From: Syntrophotalea acetylenivorans
GTDB lineage: Bacteria; Desulfobacterota; Desulfuromonadia; Desulfuromonadales; Syntrophotaleaceae
Direction: 5' to 3'
Length of the DNA stretch: 64,000 nucleotides
Assembly: GCF_001887775.1 (NCBI RefSeq)
Contig: NZ_CP015519.1
Coordinates: 3,098,001 to 3,162,000, forward strand
Below, piece by piece: positions 39,417 to 51,164 of this stretch (its first letter is position 1; the number at the start of each line of letters is the position of its first letter). The notes beneath the pieces are model-generated. The model saw only the letters and a program-made list of their open reading frames with translations, was not told where the DNA came from and ran no database searches. A program made the position numbers and the translations under genes.

Positions 39417-40349
39417 ATGCGTACCTTGATCTGCGGCTCCTTTGCTTACGACAACATCATGGTCTTCGGTGACCGTTTTAAAAATCACATCCTGCCCGAC
39501 CAGGTGCATATCCTTAACGTCTGTTTTCTGGTTCCGGAGATGCGCCGCGAGTTCGGCGGCTGCGCCGGCAATATCGCCTACGGTCTCAAGTTGCTTGGTG
39601 GCCAGCCCCTGCCCATGGCCACCGTCGGTCAGGATTTCGCTCCCTATCGGCAGTGGATGGAGAGTTGCGGCATCGACGGCACGTATGTGACCGAGGTGGA
39701 CAATACCCTTACCGCCCAGGCCTATATCACCACCGACCTGGACGATAACCAGATCACGGCCTTTCATCCCGGTGCCATGGGGTTCGCCCATCGCAACGCT
39801 ATCGATGAAGTGGCGGACGTTGCCCTGGGGATCGTCTCTCCAGACGGTCGCGAAGGCATGATCGAACATGCCGCCCAGTTCGCTGCGGCCGATATTCCTT
39901 TTATTTTTGATCCCGGTCAGGGGTTGCCCATGTTCAGCGGCGAAGAGCTGAGCAATTTTATCGATCAGGCCACCTGGGTGACGGTCAACGACTACGAATG
40001 GCAGCTGCTGCAGGAAAAGACCGGGCTGTGTGTGGCGGAGATCACCGAGCGGGTCGAGGCGCTGATCGTTACCCGCGGCGCAAAGGGGTCGGTCATTTAC
40101 AGTAATGGCGACGAATACCTGATTCCCACCGTGACTCCGGGCGAGGTCAACGATCCCACAGGTTGCGGAGATGCGTATCGGGCCGGTCTAATCTATGGCC
40201 TGAACCAGGGGTTCGATTGGGAAACTACCGGACGCATTGCCTCACTGATGGGATCGATCAAGATCGAGCACAACGGCACCCAGAATCATCAGTTTACCCT
40301 GGATGAGTTTCGCCAGCGGTACGAGACGGAGTTTGGCAGCAGCTTTTAG
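39417..40349 (+). CDS. PfkB-family carbohydrate/adenosine kinase
   Basis: The 310-residue ribokinase-fold protein has the N-terminal glycine-rich substrate site FGGCAGNIAYGLKLLGG and the C-terminal PfkB signature DPTGCGDAYRAGL with the catalytic Asp. The family includes adenosine kinase, ribokinase and fructokinase; the short length and the EFGGCAGN motif resemble bacterial proteins annotated as adenosine kinase, but the substrate cannot be fixed from sequence. An AAAGGA site precedes the ATG. It appears to be a single-gene unit. Confidence 0.85.
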   Translation: MRTLICGSFAYDNIMVFGDRFKNHILPDQVHILNVCFLVPEMRREFGGCAGNIAYGLKLLGGQPLPMATVGQDFAPYRQWMESCGIDGTYVTEVDNTLTAQAYITTDLDDNQITAFHPGAMGFAHRNAIDEVADVALGIVSPDGREGMIEHAAQFAAADIPFIFDPGQGLPMFSGEELSNFIDQATWVTVNDYEWQLLQEKTGLCVAEITERVEALIVTRGAKGSVIYSNGDEYLIPTVTPGEVNDPTGCGDAYRAGLIYGLNQGFDWETTGRIASLMGSIKIEHNGTQNHQFTLDEFRQRYETEFGSSF

Positions 40350-42581
<2,232 letters not shown>

Positions 42582-42654
42582 GTAAGGTATAAAAGCAGCT
42601 TCTGCTCTTATGAAGGCCGGTGATGCCAATTTTCAGGAAAGGAAACCGAGCCTT

Positions 42655-43415
42655 ATGGCCCGATGTGTTTTTATCGATTTAAGCGGTACCCTGCATGTAG
42701 GTCGCACGCCTCTGCCCGGAGCTATCGAGGCGGTGAATCGCTTGCGGCACGAGGGCTACCGGGTGCGTTTTGTCAGCAATACTTCCAGCAAAAGTCTCCG
42801 TTATCTGCAGAAGGTTTTGAGCGAAATCGGTTTCGATATAGCCCTTGAAGAACTCTTTACCGCGCCCCTGGTGGTGCGGCGGCACCTGCTCAAGCACAAC
42901 CTGAGACCCTACCTGCTGGTCCATCCCGATCTGGAAGAAGATTTTTCCGACCTGCATCAGCAAGACCCTAATGCGGTGGTGGTTGGCTGTGCCCTGCAGC
43001 ACTTTACTTACGCTAATCTCAACCACGCCTTTCGCCTTCTTAAGGGGGGGCGCAACTCATTGCTACCGGCCGCACCGCCTGTTTCGAAGGCCGCGACGGT
43101 TTGCAACTCGATGCCGGCCCCTTTGTCGCTGCCCTCGAATACGCTGCCGGCACAAAGGCACTGGTGCTCGGTAAACCTTCTCCCGATTTCTTTGCCGCCG
43201 CTCGGGAAGAGTTCAGCTGTCCGCTGGAACGGGTCACCATGATCGGTGACGATGCCCGCTCCGACGTAGGGGCGGCCCTGAAAGCCGGCATGCGTGGTAT
43301 TCTGGTACAAACCGGCAAGTACCGGCCGGGTGACGAGGCCCTGATCGGACACGCCAATGCTCTTGTCGTTGCCGATATGAACGAGGCCGTGGAAAAAATA
43401 CTGAACGGCGATTGA
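42655..43415 (+). pseudogene. HAD-IIA family phosphatase (HDHD2/LHPP-like), frameshifted as sequenced
   Basis: The two halves together give a full HAD-superfamily IIA protein. The first half has motif I (FIDLSGTLHVG) with the nucleophilic Asp, motif II (FVSNTSSKS) and LLVHPDLEEDF. The second half has motif III Lys (VLGKPSPDFF) and motif IV (TMIGDDARSDVG). Adding one base to the run of seven G at 43044-43050 joins LLKGGAQLIATG to the second half without a gap. Homologues act on small phosphoesters or inorganic pyrophosphate; the substrate here is unknown. The break is probably a sequencing error. Confidence 0.85.
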
Positions 43416-43547
43416 GGCAAAGGCTTAATAGAAGCAGGAGCAGCCGCAGCCTTCTCTTTGACATCCAATCCTGGAGCCACACCGGTCAAGACAGGCTTTG
43501 CCGGGTACGATTTTCAAAGGCGGGCCGGAGCAGGAAGAGGAGGACTT

Positions 43548-43760
43548 ATGAAAAATATCATCGTACTGTTGCTTGGGCTTATAGGTGTTATCTATCTATT
43601 CAATCCGGGCGCCGGTTTCTTTGAGTTGATTCCGGACAACTTGCCATTTATCGGAAATTTGGATGATGCCGCTGCCTTGGCTCTACTGGTTATGTGTCTG
43701 CAGCATTTCGGTATCAATCTGCCGGACCTGTTCGGCCGCAAAAAATATAAAAAAGACTGA
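43548..43760 (+). CDS. DUF1232-like small membrane protein
   Basis: The 70-residue protein has a hydrophobic first half (IIVLLLGLIGVIYLF), then the segment ELIPDNLPFIGNLDDAAALALL. The DLIPD...LDD pattern is that of DUF1232 (YkvA-like) membrane proteins of unknown function. A Lys-rich tail (RKKYKKD) follows. A strong GAGGAGG site precedes the ATG at 43548. It lies between the HAD phosphatase and otsB, all in one direction. Confidence 0.75.
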   Translation: MKNIIVLLLGLIGVIYLFNPGAGFFELIPDNLPFIGNLDDAAALALLVMCLQHFGINLPDLFGRKKYKKD

Positions 43761-43807
43761 GCAAGGAGATGCCGTCAGGTGCGAATTGAATTCGAGGAGG
43801 TAGGTTT

Positions 43808-44623
43808 TTGAGTAAAACGGCAAAAAGACGCTTTTCCAACGAATTGCCTTCAGCATTGGAGAACACGGCACAGTTGAATGGGGAGCTGCAAGACCGTCAA
43901 CCGGTAGTTTTTCTCGATTTTGATGGTACTTTGACCCCCATTGTAGACCGGCCTGAATTAGCGGAGATTTCGCCGGAAATGCGGGACTCGGTACATCGAC
44001 TTGGGAAATGCTGCATTCTGGCCATTGTCAGTGGCCGGGACTTGGATGATGTGCGGGTCAAGGTCGGCATCGACGAGGTTTACTATGCCGGAAGTCACGG
44101 ATTTCATATTGCAGGGCCGGCTGGATTCGGTCACGAATTGCAACAGGGCAGCCAGTTTCTGCCCTCTTTGGATAAGGCGGAACAGGCCCTGCTGAGGCAG
44201 CTCAGCCAGATTCCCGGAGCCCAGGTAGAACGGAAAAAATTCGCTGTGGCGATCCATTTTCGGCGGGTGGCTAATGAACAGGTGGATGCAGTGACGGCGG
44301 TGGTCGACAGGGTACTGGCAGATAGCGAGGGGTTGCGCAAGACGGGTGGCAAGAAGATCTTTGAATTACGGCCCGACATCGACTGGGACAAGGGAAAAGC
44401 AGTGAATTGGCTGCTGGGGAAGCTGCAGCTGGCTAAGCACAAGGCTGTGCCAATCTATGTCGGCGATGATTTGACCGACGAGGACGCCTTTCGCGAACTG
44501 CAGCATCGGGGTATCGGGATTCTGGTGCGGGACGAAGTTCGACCGACCCTGGCCCGCTATGCCCTTGATAGCGTTGATGAGGTGGGTACCCTGTTACGAC
44601 GTTTGGCGACTCTGTTCGAATAG
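43808..44623 (+). CDS. otsB: Trehalose-6-phosphate phosphatase
   Basis: The 271-residue HAD-type phosphatase makes free trehalose from trehalose 6-phosphate. Motif I is FLDFDGTLTPI, followed by VSGRDLDDV, GSHGFHI and the motif IV segment YVGDDLTDEDAF, all as in OtsB. The likely start is a TTG at 43808 after GGAGGTAGG. The synthase partner OtsA is not in the window. The role is probably osmoprotection. Confidence 0.92.
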   Translation: MSKTAKRRFSNELPSALENTAQLNGELQDRQPVVFLDFDGTLTPIVDRPELAEISPEMRDSVHRLGKCCILAIVSGRDLDDVRVKVGIDEVYYAGSHGFHIAGPAGFGHELQQGSQFLPSLDKAEQALLRQLSQIPGAQVERKKFAVAIHFRRVANEQVDAVTAVVDRVLADSEGLRKTGGKKIFELRPDIDWDKGKAVNWLLGKLQLAKHKAVPIYVGDDLTDEDAFRELQHRGIGILVRDEVRPTLARYALDSVDEVGTLLRRLATLFE

Positions 44624-44648
44624 GGAGGTCGCTAAAGTACAAAAACGA

Positions 44649-44683
44649 ACCGTCCGGTGCAAAGATCACCGGGCGGTTTTTTG
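44649..44683 (+). terminator. Terminator of the otsB transcript
   Basis: ACCGTCCGGTG (44649-44659) pairs with CACCGGGCGGT (44667-44677), with one imperfect pair, and is followed by a run of T. Confidence 0.85.
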
Positions 44684-44744
44684 TTGGCAGTGCCCTGAAT
44701 AACTTCGCAGGGGTAGATGGCGGGCATTATCTGGAAAAGACTTC

Positions 44745-45647
44745 TCAGGGCGAAGCTTCAAGAGCACGCAATAAAGCCAGGGGATCGACCTTGCAGTCAT
44801 GTACCCGCGCTCCCCAGTGCAGGTGGGGGCCGCTGGCCCGGCCTGTGGCACCGGCAAGGCCGATGGTCTGACCGGCAATGACCCGCTCCCCTTCGCTAAC
44901 GTTGATAGTGGAAAGATGAAAATACATGGTGAGGATACCCATGCCGTGATCGATGTAAACACTCTTGCCGGCAAAGAAGTGATCGGCTACCAGTACCACC
45001 TGCCCGCCGCCAGCGGCGGCCACCGGCTCACCGAGCCGGGCTCTCTGATCGACGCCGCTATGATAGCTGCGAGGCTGACCGTTGAGAATGCGCTGCACGC
45101 CGAAGGGGGAAAGTATTTTACCGGTCACCGGTAGTTGAAAGGCTTCTTTCCAGAGCCTCTCCTGCTGGGGGCGGGCAAAGACTCTATTCAATTCGGCTCG
45201 CTCGCGACGGTGGCGATCCATGGACTGTCGGTCGGGGCTTACCTGTCGCGGAGGCAGGCTGATGTGCTGCTCGGGAAAGGTCTTCTTTGCGATTTGCAGG
45301 TTAACCAAATGGCTGCGGCGAAGGCCATTTCGAAAAATGATATTTAGCTTGGCCTGGTGGTTTCCTGCCGTTATGTCTCTTGGAATACCGATCAGGGCCG
45401 CCATCCGTCCCTCCGGCAGGGTTGTCAGAGAAATTTGCCGGTTCTGCCATGTCAGGGTGGCGCCGAAGAATGCTGTAGCCGGGTTTAATTCGATCCTCGC
45501 TACGTCGCCCGGCTGTAGGATAGCCGGATGTACGACAACGGACCACTCAGCCGCCGTTGCCTGACGCTGTTGAGGAAAGATCAGCAGCAGAGCCATGATT
45601 GCTAAGAGATAAATTGCCAGATGATATTTCTTGACTAGGACACGCAT
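44745..45647 (-). CDS. M23-family peptidase (LytM domain), exported
   Basis: The 300-residue protein has an N-terminal signal or anchor (about 10-33), a beta-rich N-terminal domain and a C-terminal M23 zinc endopeptidase domain. The metal and catalytic motifs are complete: YHSGVD (His about 193, Asp) and GPHLHWG (HxH about 275). It should therefore cut peptidoglycan cross-links rather than act as an EnvC-type activator. It is convergent with otsB and divergent from the TraB/GumN gene. Substrate specificity is unknown. Confidence 0.9.
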   Translation of the reverse strand: MRVLVKKYHLAIYLLAIMALLLIFPQQRQATAAEWSVVVHPAILQPGDVARIELNPATAFFGATLTWQNRQISLTTLPEGRMAALIGIPRDITAGNHQAKLNIIFRNGLRRSHLVNLQIAKKTFPEQHISLPPRQVSPDRQSMDRHRRERAELNRVFARPQQERLWKEAFQLPVTGKILSPFGVQRILNGQPRSYHSGVDQRARLGEPVAAAGGGQVVLVADHFFAGKSVYIDHGMGILTMYFHLSTINVSEGERVIAGQTIGLAGATGRASGPHLHWGARVHDCKVDPLALLRALEASP

Positions 45648-45795
45648 TTATTTTCATAGATTAAGTGTAAGGTGTTGCGCTCTTTCCCGATTGGCTTATC
45701 CTTTTACCACAAAATTGCAGGTACACGCCACGGTACAAAAAGTGTTGGGAAACGTACCGTGTCATTGGGCTAACAGCGGACCCGGGGAGACTAAA

Positions 45796-46661
45796 GTGAA
45801 GAGCCTGTTTTTGATTGTTCTGGGAATTATTGGATTTTGTGGGAATGCCGCTGCCGAAACTTCAGTATGGGTAGTTCGTCAGGGTAATTTGGTGACCTAC
45901 CTGGGGGCACCTGTCATGTGCTGCGCCCAGAGGATTATCCCTTGCCGGTTGAATTCGAGAGGGCTTATCAAGCGGCTGAAAAAATTGTCTTCGAAGCCGA
46001 TCCCGGCCAGTTAAACAGTCCGAAAATGCAGCAACTGATCGCTCACAAGGCCTTTTATCATGATGGCACCACACTGGAAGACATTCTGCAACCGCAAACC
46101 TATCGGCTGCTGCAGGAGCATTGCCAGCGCCGTAATCTTCAGCTGAGCGCTTTTATCCGCCTTAAGCCTGCCATGGCGTCTCTGACCCTTCTGGCCATTG
46201 AGCTGCAACGTCATGGCATTGTCCAGGGTGGAGTCGATCTGCATTTTTACCAGAAGTCTGTGACCGATGGAAGGGAGCGGGAGGCCCTGGAAACCATGGA
46301 ACAGCAGATGGAATTTATGATGGGCATGGCCCAAGGTCGCGAAGACCGCTTTATGCAACATTCTCTCGGTGAGTTGAATCGACTCGACGAAATTTTCCAT
46401 GGTCTGATAGTTGCCTGGCGCGGCGGGGACGAAAAAGCCATCGCCAGGCTGGTCACGGATGATTTCAAGGGGCAGTTTCCGGAGATTTACGGCAGGCTTT
46501 TCAGCGAGCGAAATGCTGCCTGGTTACCGGTTATTAAAGGTTTTATAGAGACGCCGGAGACGGAACTGATCCTGGTTGGAGTCGGTCACCTGGTCGGTGA
46601 GGAGGGTTTGGTGGAGGCTCTGCGCCGGGATGGTTATCAGGTGCAAAAGCTACAGCTGTAA
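45796..46661 (+). pseudogene. TraB/GumN family protein, frameshifted as sequenced
   Basis: The N-terminal frame gives a signal peptide and SVWVVRQGNLVTYLG. The other frame continues with CHVLRPEDYPLPVEFERAYQ and runs to a normal end with ILVGVGHLVGEEGLVEAL. Adding one base to the G run at 45903-45907 gives YLGGTCHVLRPED, the TraB/GumN motif (GGTxHxL). The family is related to the metalloprotease Tiki; the paired GGTxH and GxGHL motifs are thought to form the active site. The cellular role is unknown. The GTG at 45796 has a GGGGAG site. The break is probably a sequencing error. Confidence 0.85.
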
Positions 46662-46727
46662 CCTTAGCAATCACGACACCTTGCTATGGGTCGTTTCAGA
46701 CTTAGATCAATAGAGTACTGAGTTTAC

Positions 46728-46762
46728 GCCAAAGACCTTCCGTAAAACGGGAGGTCTTTGGC
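46728..46762. terminator. Hairpin between convergent TraB/GumN and glnE genes
   Basis: A 15-base-pair stem with one weak pair (46728-46742 with 46748-46762) closes a five-base loop. It lacks a clear T tract but sits where a bidirectional terminator is expected. Confidence 0.65.
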
Positions 46763-46802
46763 TTGCTATGTGGGTTGAACCCGTGATGAGGAAGGTATTG
46801 CC

Positions 46803-49800
46803 TTAGCTAGGGGTCAAATAACGGTCAAAAATTCCGCGAATTTTCTCCGTGGTTTGCCGGTAATCGGCCAGTAGCTGTTCTTCCGGATGGTCTCCTGCAT
46901 AGTCGAGACGATGGGCCAGTTTGGCCAGGTAGCCCATTTCGCTGGACAGTTGGTTAATCGATTGATCGTGGACTAGCCGCAACTTGTTTTCCAGGCGCCG
47001 CAAATAGAGATAACCATCGGCCAGCAGGCGGGTTTCCTGGTCGTCAAGATGCTCCGTCTGCTGTAGGGCCTGCAGTGCTTCCAAAGTATTGGGTGAGCGC
47101 AGGCTCGAATCGGTGCTGCCATGGAGCAATTGCAGGTACTGAACCAGGAATTCGATATCCACCAGGCCGCCGCGGCCGGTCTTGATGTTGTAGTGAGAGC
47201 GGTCTTCACGGCCCAGCTCTTTTTCCATGCGTTGCCGCAAATGGTAGATCTCCTGCCGGGAGTCTGGGGGTAACGGTCGCCCGAAAACGATTTCCTGCTG
47301 AAGGTCGCTGATGCGTTGGGCGAAGGGGGGCGGCCCGACCACGACCCGGGCTTTGATCAAGGCTTGGCGTTCCCATAGTTGTGCCGATTGTTGATGATAA
47401 GCGCGAAACGCCGGGAAGCTGGTGACAAGCGGCCCCTGTTGGCCCGAGGGGCGCAATCGGGTGTCTATCTGGTAGACGCATCCTTCGCCGGTAATCAGCG
47501 AAAGAATTGAAATGATCCGTTGCGCCAGACGGGAAAAGTATTCCTGATTACTGCGGACCCTGAACAATGCCGGATCGCTGTTGGCGGCCGCTTGTGTCTG
47601 CCCCAGATCTTCGTAAATGAAGATGATGTCCAGATCCGAATGATAATTGAGCTCACGGCCGCCTAGTTTGCCCAGGGCCACGATGGCGAAAGCGGCTTCC
47701 CGTGTGTTTCCTTTGGCATCCTGGCAGGTGGGCAGGCCGTAACGGGGTAGAAGTTCGTTGCGGGCCATGGCCGTGGCCTGCTGCAGGCAGATTTCGGCCA
47801 GCAGGGTAAGTTGACCGGGACCTTGCTGCAATGACAGATTTCCGCGAATATCGCCAAGAGCCACGCGCAACAGTTCTTCATTGCGAAAACAGCGCAAGGC
47901 ATCGAGTTTCTCTTCATAGTCACCGGCCCGTTCAAAGTGTTTGGCTAAGTCCGCTTCGAGCCGGTCGCGGGCTTTTTCCGGGTCGCTATCCTGGACGGCA
48001 ACCAAAAAATCCAGGGTGCCGGGGTGTTGAATGAGGATTCGTGACAGAAATTGACTGGTGCCGAACAGAGAGACCAGCAGCTTTATCAGCGGACGGTTTT
48101 CAGCCAACAAGGCGAAGAAGGTTGCTCTAGCCCGCAATGCACCGAGAAAGCGTTCCAGGTTGCGGAAGGCCATGTCCGGTTCCGGCAGGGCGATGACCTC
48201 GCACAGCAGCATCGGTGCAAGGCGGTTGAAGTGGCGGCGTGCCTGCGGGGAAAGGGGATGCCGGGGCGGGCCGTCGCGCAGGGCGGTGAGGGTGTCGCAG
48301 GCACCGACCGGGTCCGTGAATCCCTTGGCTTTCAATAAACCTTGTAACTCGGCAGGCTCGGCTGCGGGATCGAATAGATAGGCAACTTCTGCAGGAACGG
48401 CATCCGCTTCTTCTTCACTGGTATAAAACAGATCGTGGTAGATGGCGGAGACTTCCCGGCGGTAGCTTTCCAAGATCTGGCGAAACTCGGCACAGTCGGT
48501 AAATCCGCAGCGCCGGCCAAGTCGTTCGAATTCTATTTCATCGGTAGGCAGATTATGGGTCTGGCGTTCCTGTACCACCTGGATACGATGCTCGACGGTG
48601 CGTAAAAAGGTATAGGCTTCACTGAGAATCACGGTTGTTTCGGCATCGATCAGACCGTGACTTTGCAGTAATGTCAAGGCACGCAGGGAGTTCTTCTCGC
48701 GCAAAGCGGGATTCTTGCCGGCATGAATGATTTGCAGGGCCTGAATGAAGAACTCGATTTCCCGAATTCCTCCCCGGCCGAGTTTGAGATTGAGTTCGCC
48801 TTCCCGTTCGCGGGTCAGGTTGTTATCAATCTTTTGCTTCATGACCTTGAGATCGTCGATCATGGTGTAATCGAGATATCTGCGATAGATAAATGGCTCA
48901 AGGTTCTGTAAGAGTTGCCAGCCAAAATCGACGCAGCCGGCGACCGGCCGGGCTTTAAGCATAGCCGAGCGTTCCCAACTCTGCCCCCAGTGCTCGTAAT
49001 AAGATTCGGTACTGCGCAGAGAACTGGCGATTTCACCGGAGCGTCCTTCGGGTCGCAGACGCAGGTCGACGCGGAACACGAAGCCGTCGGCGGTGACCTG
49101 ATGCATGGCCTGGTTGATCTTCTCTCCCAGCTTGACGAAGTACTGGTGCAAGGAGATACGGTTGCGTACGGTATCTCCATCGGCGATGCCGGCGGTTTCG
49201 CCCTGCTCGCAGCTGTAACAGTAAATCAGATCGATATCCGAGGAAAAATTGAGTTCGCCTCCGCCGAATTTACCCATAGCCAGGACGGTGAACTTCGCTT
49301 CGGAACCAGGTTGGCCGCTGTCGGGACCGAGCAGCGGGGCGCCAAAGCGTTCGCGCAGCAGTTCGTCGCAGATTTGATAGGAGCGTTGCAGGGTGGCGGA
49401 GGCCAGATCGGAGAGTTCTGCCGTGGTGACGGTCAGATCGGCCAGGCCCGTCAGGTCGCGGGTGGCGATGCGCAGGATTTCCTGTTGTTTGAAGTGGCGC
49501 AGGCCTTTTTGTAAATCCTCGAAGGAAGACCCGGGCGGGATTCGCTGTTGCAATTCGGCCAGCATGGCCGAATGGTCTTTGGCCTGGCAGTAATCGTCAT
49601 GGAGAAAAAGGCTGTCGAGCAGACTGTTGTGCCGGAACAGGATTGTGGCCAGAAACTGGGACGCACCGAGGACGGTGAGCAGTACTTCCAAGCAGGCCGC
49701 TTTGGACAATAGAGTATCTAATGTCTCGTTGTTCAGACCACTTGCGAGGCGTTCCAGGGAATTAATTGCCTGGTCGGGAGCGGCGCTTGCCAGGGCCGAT

Positions 49801-49982
49801 CGGGTCAGATCGATGAGCTGTTCTTCGCTGAGACCGTGTTCCTGCAGCAACAGCAGATTGGCGGCGCTTTTATCCGGCTCCTGATAACCGCAGGCTGCGA
49901 GCAAGGTGGCGAGACCTGCCTGGTCCTGTTTACCTAGGGTGTCAGACAGTTGGGCCGTTGGAAAAGATGGTCCCATAGACAT
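46803..49982 (-). CDS. glnE: Bifunctional glutamine synthetase adenylyltransferase/deadenylylase
   Basis: The 1059-residue enzyme adds and removes AMP on glutamine synthetase in response to PII state. Two nucleotidyltransferase domains are visible: GGGELNFSSDIDL (about 250, deadenylylase side) and GGRELNYHSDLDI (about 780, adenylylation side). Each is followed by RLRPEGRSG- and RLRPSGQQG-type motifs. The start shares one base with the mtnA stop (TGATG), so the two are probably one transcript. A second ATG is only six bases inside. Confidence 0.95.
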   Translation of the reverse strand: MSMGPSFPTAQLSDTLGKQDQAGLATLLAACGYQEPDKSAANLLLLQEHGLSEEQLIDLTRSALASAAPDQAINSLERLASGLNNETLDTLLSKAACLEVLLTVLGASQFLATILFRHNSLLDSLFLHDDYCQAKDHSAMLAELQQRIPPGSSFEDLQKGLRHFKQQEILRIATRDLTGLADLTVTTAELSDLASATLQRSYQICDELLRERFGAPLLGPDSGQPGSEAKFTVLAMGKFGGGELNFSSDIDLIYCYSCEQGETAGIADGDTVRNRISLHQYFVKLGEKINQAMHQVTADGFVFRVDLRLRPEGRSGEIASSLRSTESYYEHWGQSWERSAMLKARPVAGCVDFGWQLLQNLEPFIYRRYLDYTMIDDLKVMKQKIDNNLTREREGELNLKLGRGGIREIEFFIQALQIIHAGKNPALREKNSLRALTLLQSHGLIDAETTVILSEAYTFLRTVEHRIQVVQERQTHNLPTDEIEFERLGRRCGFTDCAEFRQILESYRREVSAIYHDLFYTSEEEADAVPAEVAYLFDPAAEPAELQGLLKAKGFTDPVGACDTLTALRDGPPRHPLSPQARRHFNRLAPMLLCEVIALPEPDMAFRNLERFLGALRARATFFALLAENRPLIKLLVSLFGTSQFLSRILIQHPGTLDFLVAVQDSDPEKARDRLEADLAKHFERAGDYEEKLDALRCFRNEELLRVALGDIRGNLSLQQGPGQLTLLAEICLQQATAMARNELLPRYGLPTCQDAKGNTREAAFAIVALGKLGGRELNYHSDLDIIFIYEDLGQTQAAANSDPALFRVRSNQEYFSRLAQRIISILSLITGEGCVYQIDTRLRPSGQQGPLVTSFPAFRAYHQQSAQLWERQALIKARVVVGPPPFAQRISDLQQEIVFGRPLPPDSRQEIYHLRQRMEKELGREDRSHYNIKTGRGGLVDIEFLVQYLQLLHGSTDSSLRSPNTLEALQALQQTEHLDDQETRLLADGYLYLRRLENKLRLVHDQSINQLSSEMGYLAKLAHRLDYAGDHPEEQLLADYRQTTEKIRGIFDRYLTPS

Positions 49983-51028
49983 CAGTCCTGTTTTGCCAGC
50001 AATTCAGCCAGAGAGGTCCGATAGTCGCCCCGCGCCACTCCCCGTTCAGTAATGATAGCGCTGACCAGTCGGGCCGGAGTAACGTCAAAGGCCGGATTGC
50101 GCACCCCAATGCCTTCCGGTGCCAGCCGGGTCTTGGCGCAATGAGTGACTTCCGCTTCGTCCCGTTCTTCAATGGGGATCATGCTGCCGTCGGCAAGGGC
50201 CGGATCGATGGTCGAGATGGGCGCGGCGACATAGAAGGGCAAGTTGTGCTCTTTGGCCAGCACCGCCACGGTGTAGGTGCCGATCTTGTTGGCTACATCA
50301 CCGTTGGCGGCGATGCGGTCGGCACCAACGATCACGCAGTCGATCTTTCCCTGGTTCATCAGTGCGCCGGCCATGTTGTCGCAGATCAGGGTGACCGGAA
50401 TGCCGTCCCGGTGCAGTTCCCAGGCGGTGAGTCGTGATCCTTGCAGGAACGGTCGGGTTTCGTCGGCGTAAACCATAACCTTTTTGCCGGATTCGACGGC
50501 GGCGCGAATGACGCCAAGGGCGGTGCCGTAGCCGCCGGTGGCCAGCGCCCCGGCGTTGCAGTGGGTCAAAATCCGGCTGCCGTCGGCAATCAGTGGCGCG
50601 CCGTTAGCACCCATGGTGCGGTTGATCTGCTCATCCTCGGCGGCGATATTCAGGGCTTCTTGCAGTAAGCGCTCTTTGATCTCGGCTAAAGGCTGTTGGC
50701 AATGTTCCTTGGCGATACGCTGCATGCGCTCCAGAGCCCAGAACAGATTGACCGCCGTCGGCCGGGTGGCGGCCAGTACAGAGCAGACTTTTTCCAGTTG
50801 AGCAGCGAAACCTGCAAAATCGTCAGCGGCGATATCCCGAGCGCCGAAGGCCGCACCGAAGGCAGCGGCAACACCGATGGCCGGCGCTCCGCGTACCACC
50901 ATGGTTTGAATCGCCTCGGCCACACCCTGGTAATCGGTGTATTCGAGCCAGACTTCCTCGGTCGGCAGCAGCCGTTGGTCGATCATGCGGCAGATGCCGT
51001 CATGGTATTGGATCGGTTTTATGGACAT
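49982..51028 (-). CDS. mtnA: S-methyl-5-thioribose-1-phosphate isomerase
   Basis: The 348-residue eIF2B-alpha-like enzyme isomerises methylthioribose 1-phosphate to methylthioribulose 1-phosphate in methionine salvage. Motifs are [34 protein letters not shown] with the catalytic Cys, and [19 protein letters not shown] with the catalytic Asp. No other mtn genes are in the window. It is followed immediately by glnE. Confidence 0.95.
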   Translation of the reverse strand: MSIKPIQYHDGICRMIDQRLLPTEEVWLEYTDYQGVAEAIQTMVVRGAPAIGVAAAFGAAFGARDIAADDFAGFAAQLEKVCSVLAATRPTAVNLFWALERMQRIAKEHCQQPLAEIKERLLQEALNIAAEDEQINRTMGANGAPLIADGSRILTHCNAGALATGGYGTALGVIRAAVESGKKVMVYADETRPFLQGSRLTAWELHRDGIPVTLICDNMAGALMNQGKIDCVIVGADRIAANGDVANKIGTYTVAVLAKEHNLPFYVAAPISTIDPALADGSMIPIEERDEAEVTHCAKTRLAPEGIGVRNPAFDVTPARLVSAIITERGVARGDYRTSLAELLAKQD

Positions 51029-51164
51029 GTAGAATCTCCCGAAAAATGCGGCCCGAGGTGCGCGGTCCGCGGAAAATACCGTAATGCGTGACGCGTAATG
51101 GGTTAAAACCCTTTACGGCTTGACCACTCACGCCTTACGGCTTTATCCCTTACGTCTCGGGGCT
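51029..51164. other. Intergenic region between gatB and mtnA
   Basis: About 136 bases with repeated TTACGGC/GTAATG-like words (ACGCGTAATG, CCCTTTACGG, CGCCTTACGG, CCCTTACG). They form weak inverted arms and look like a degraded intergenic repeat. No gene is seen. Confidence 0.45.
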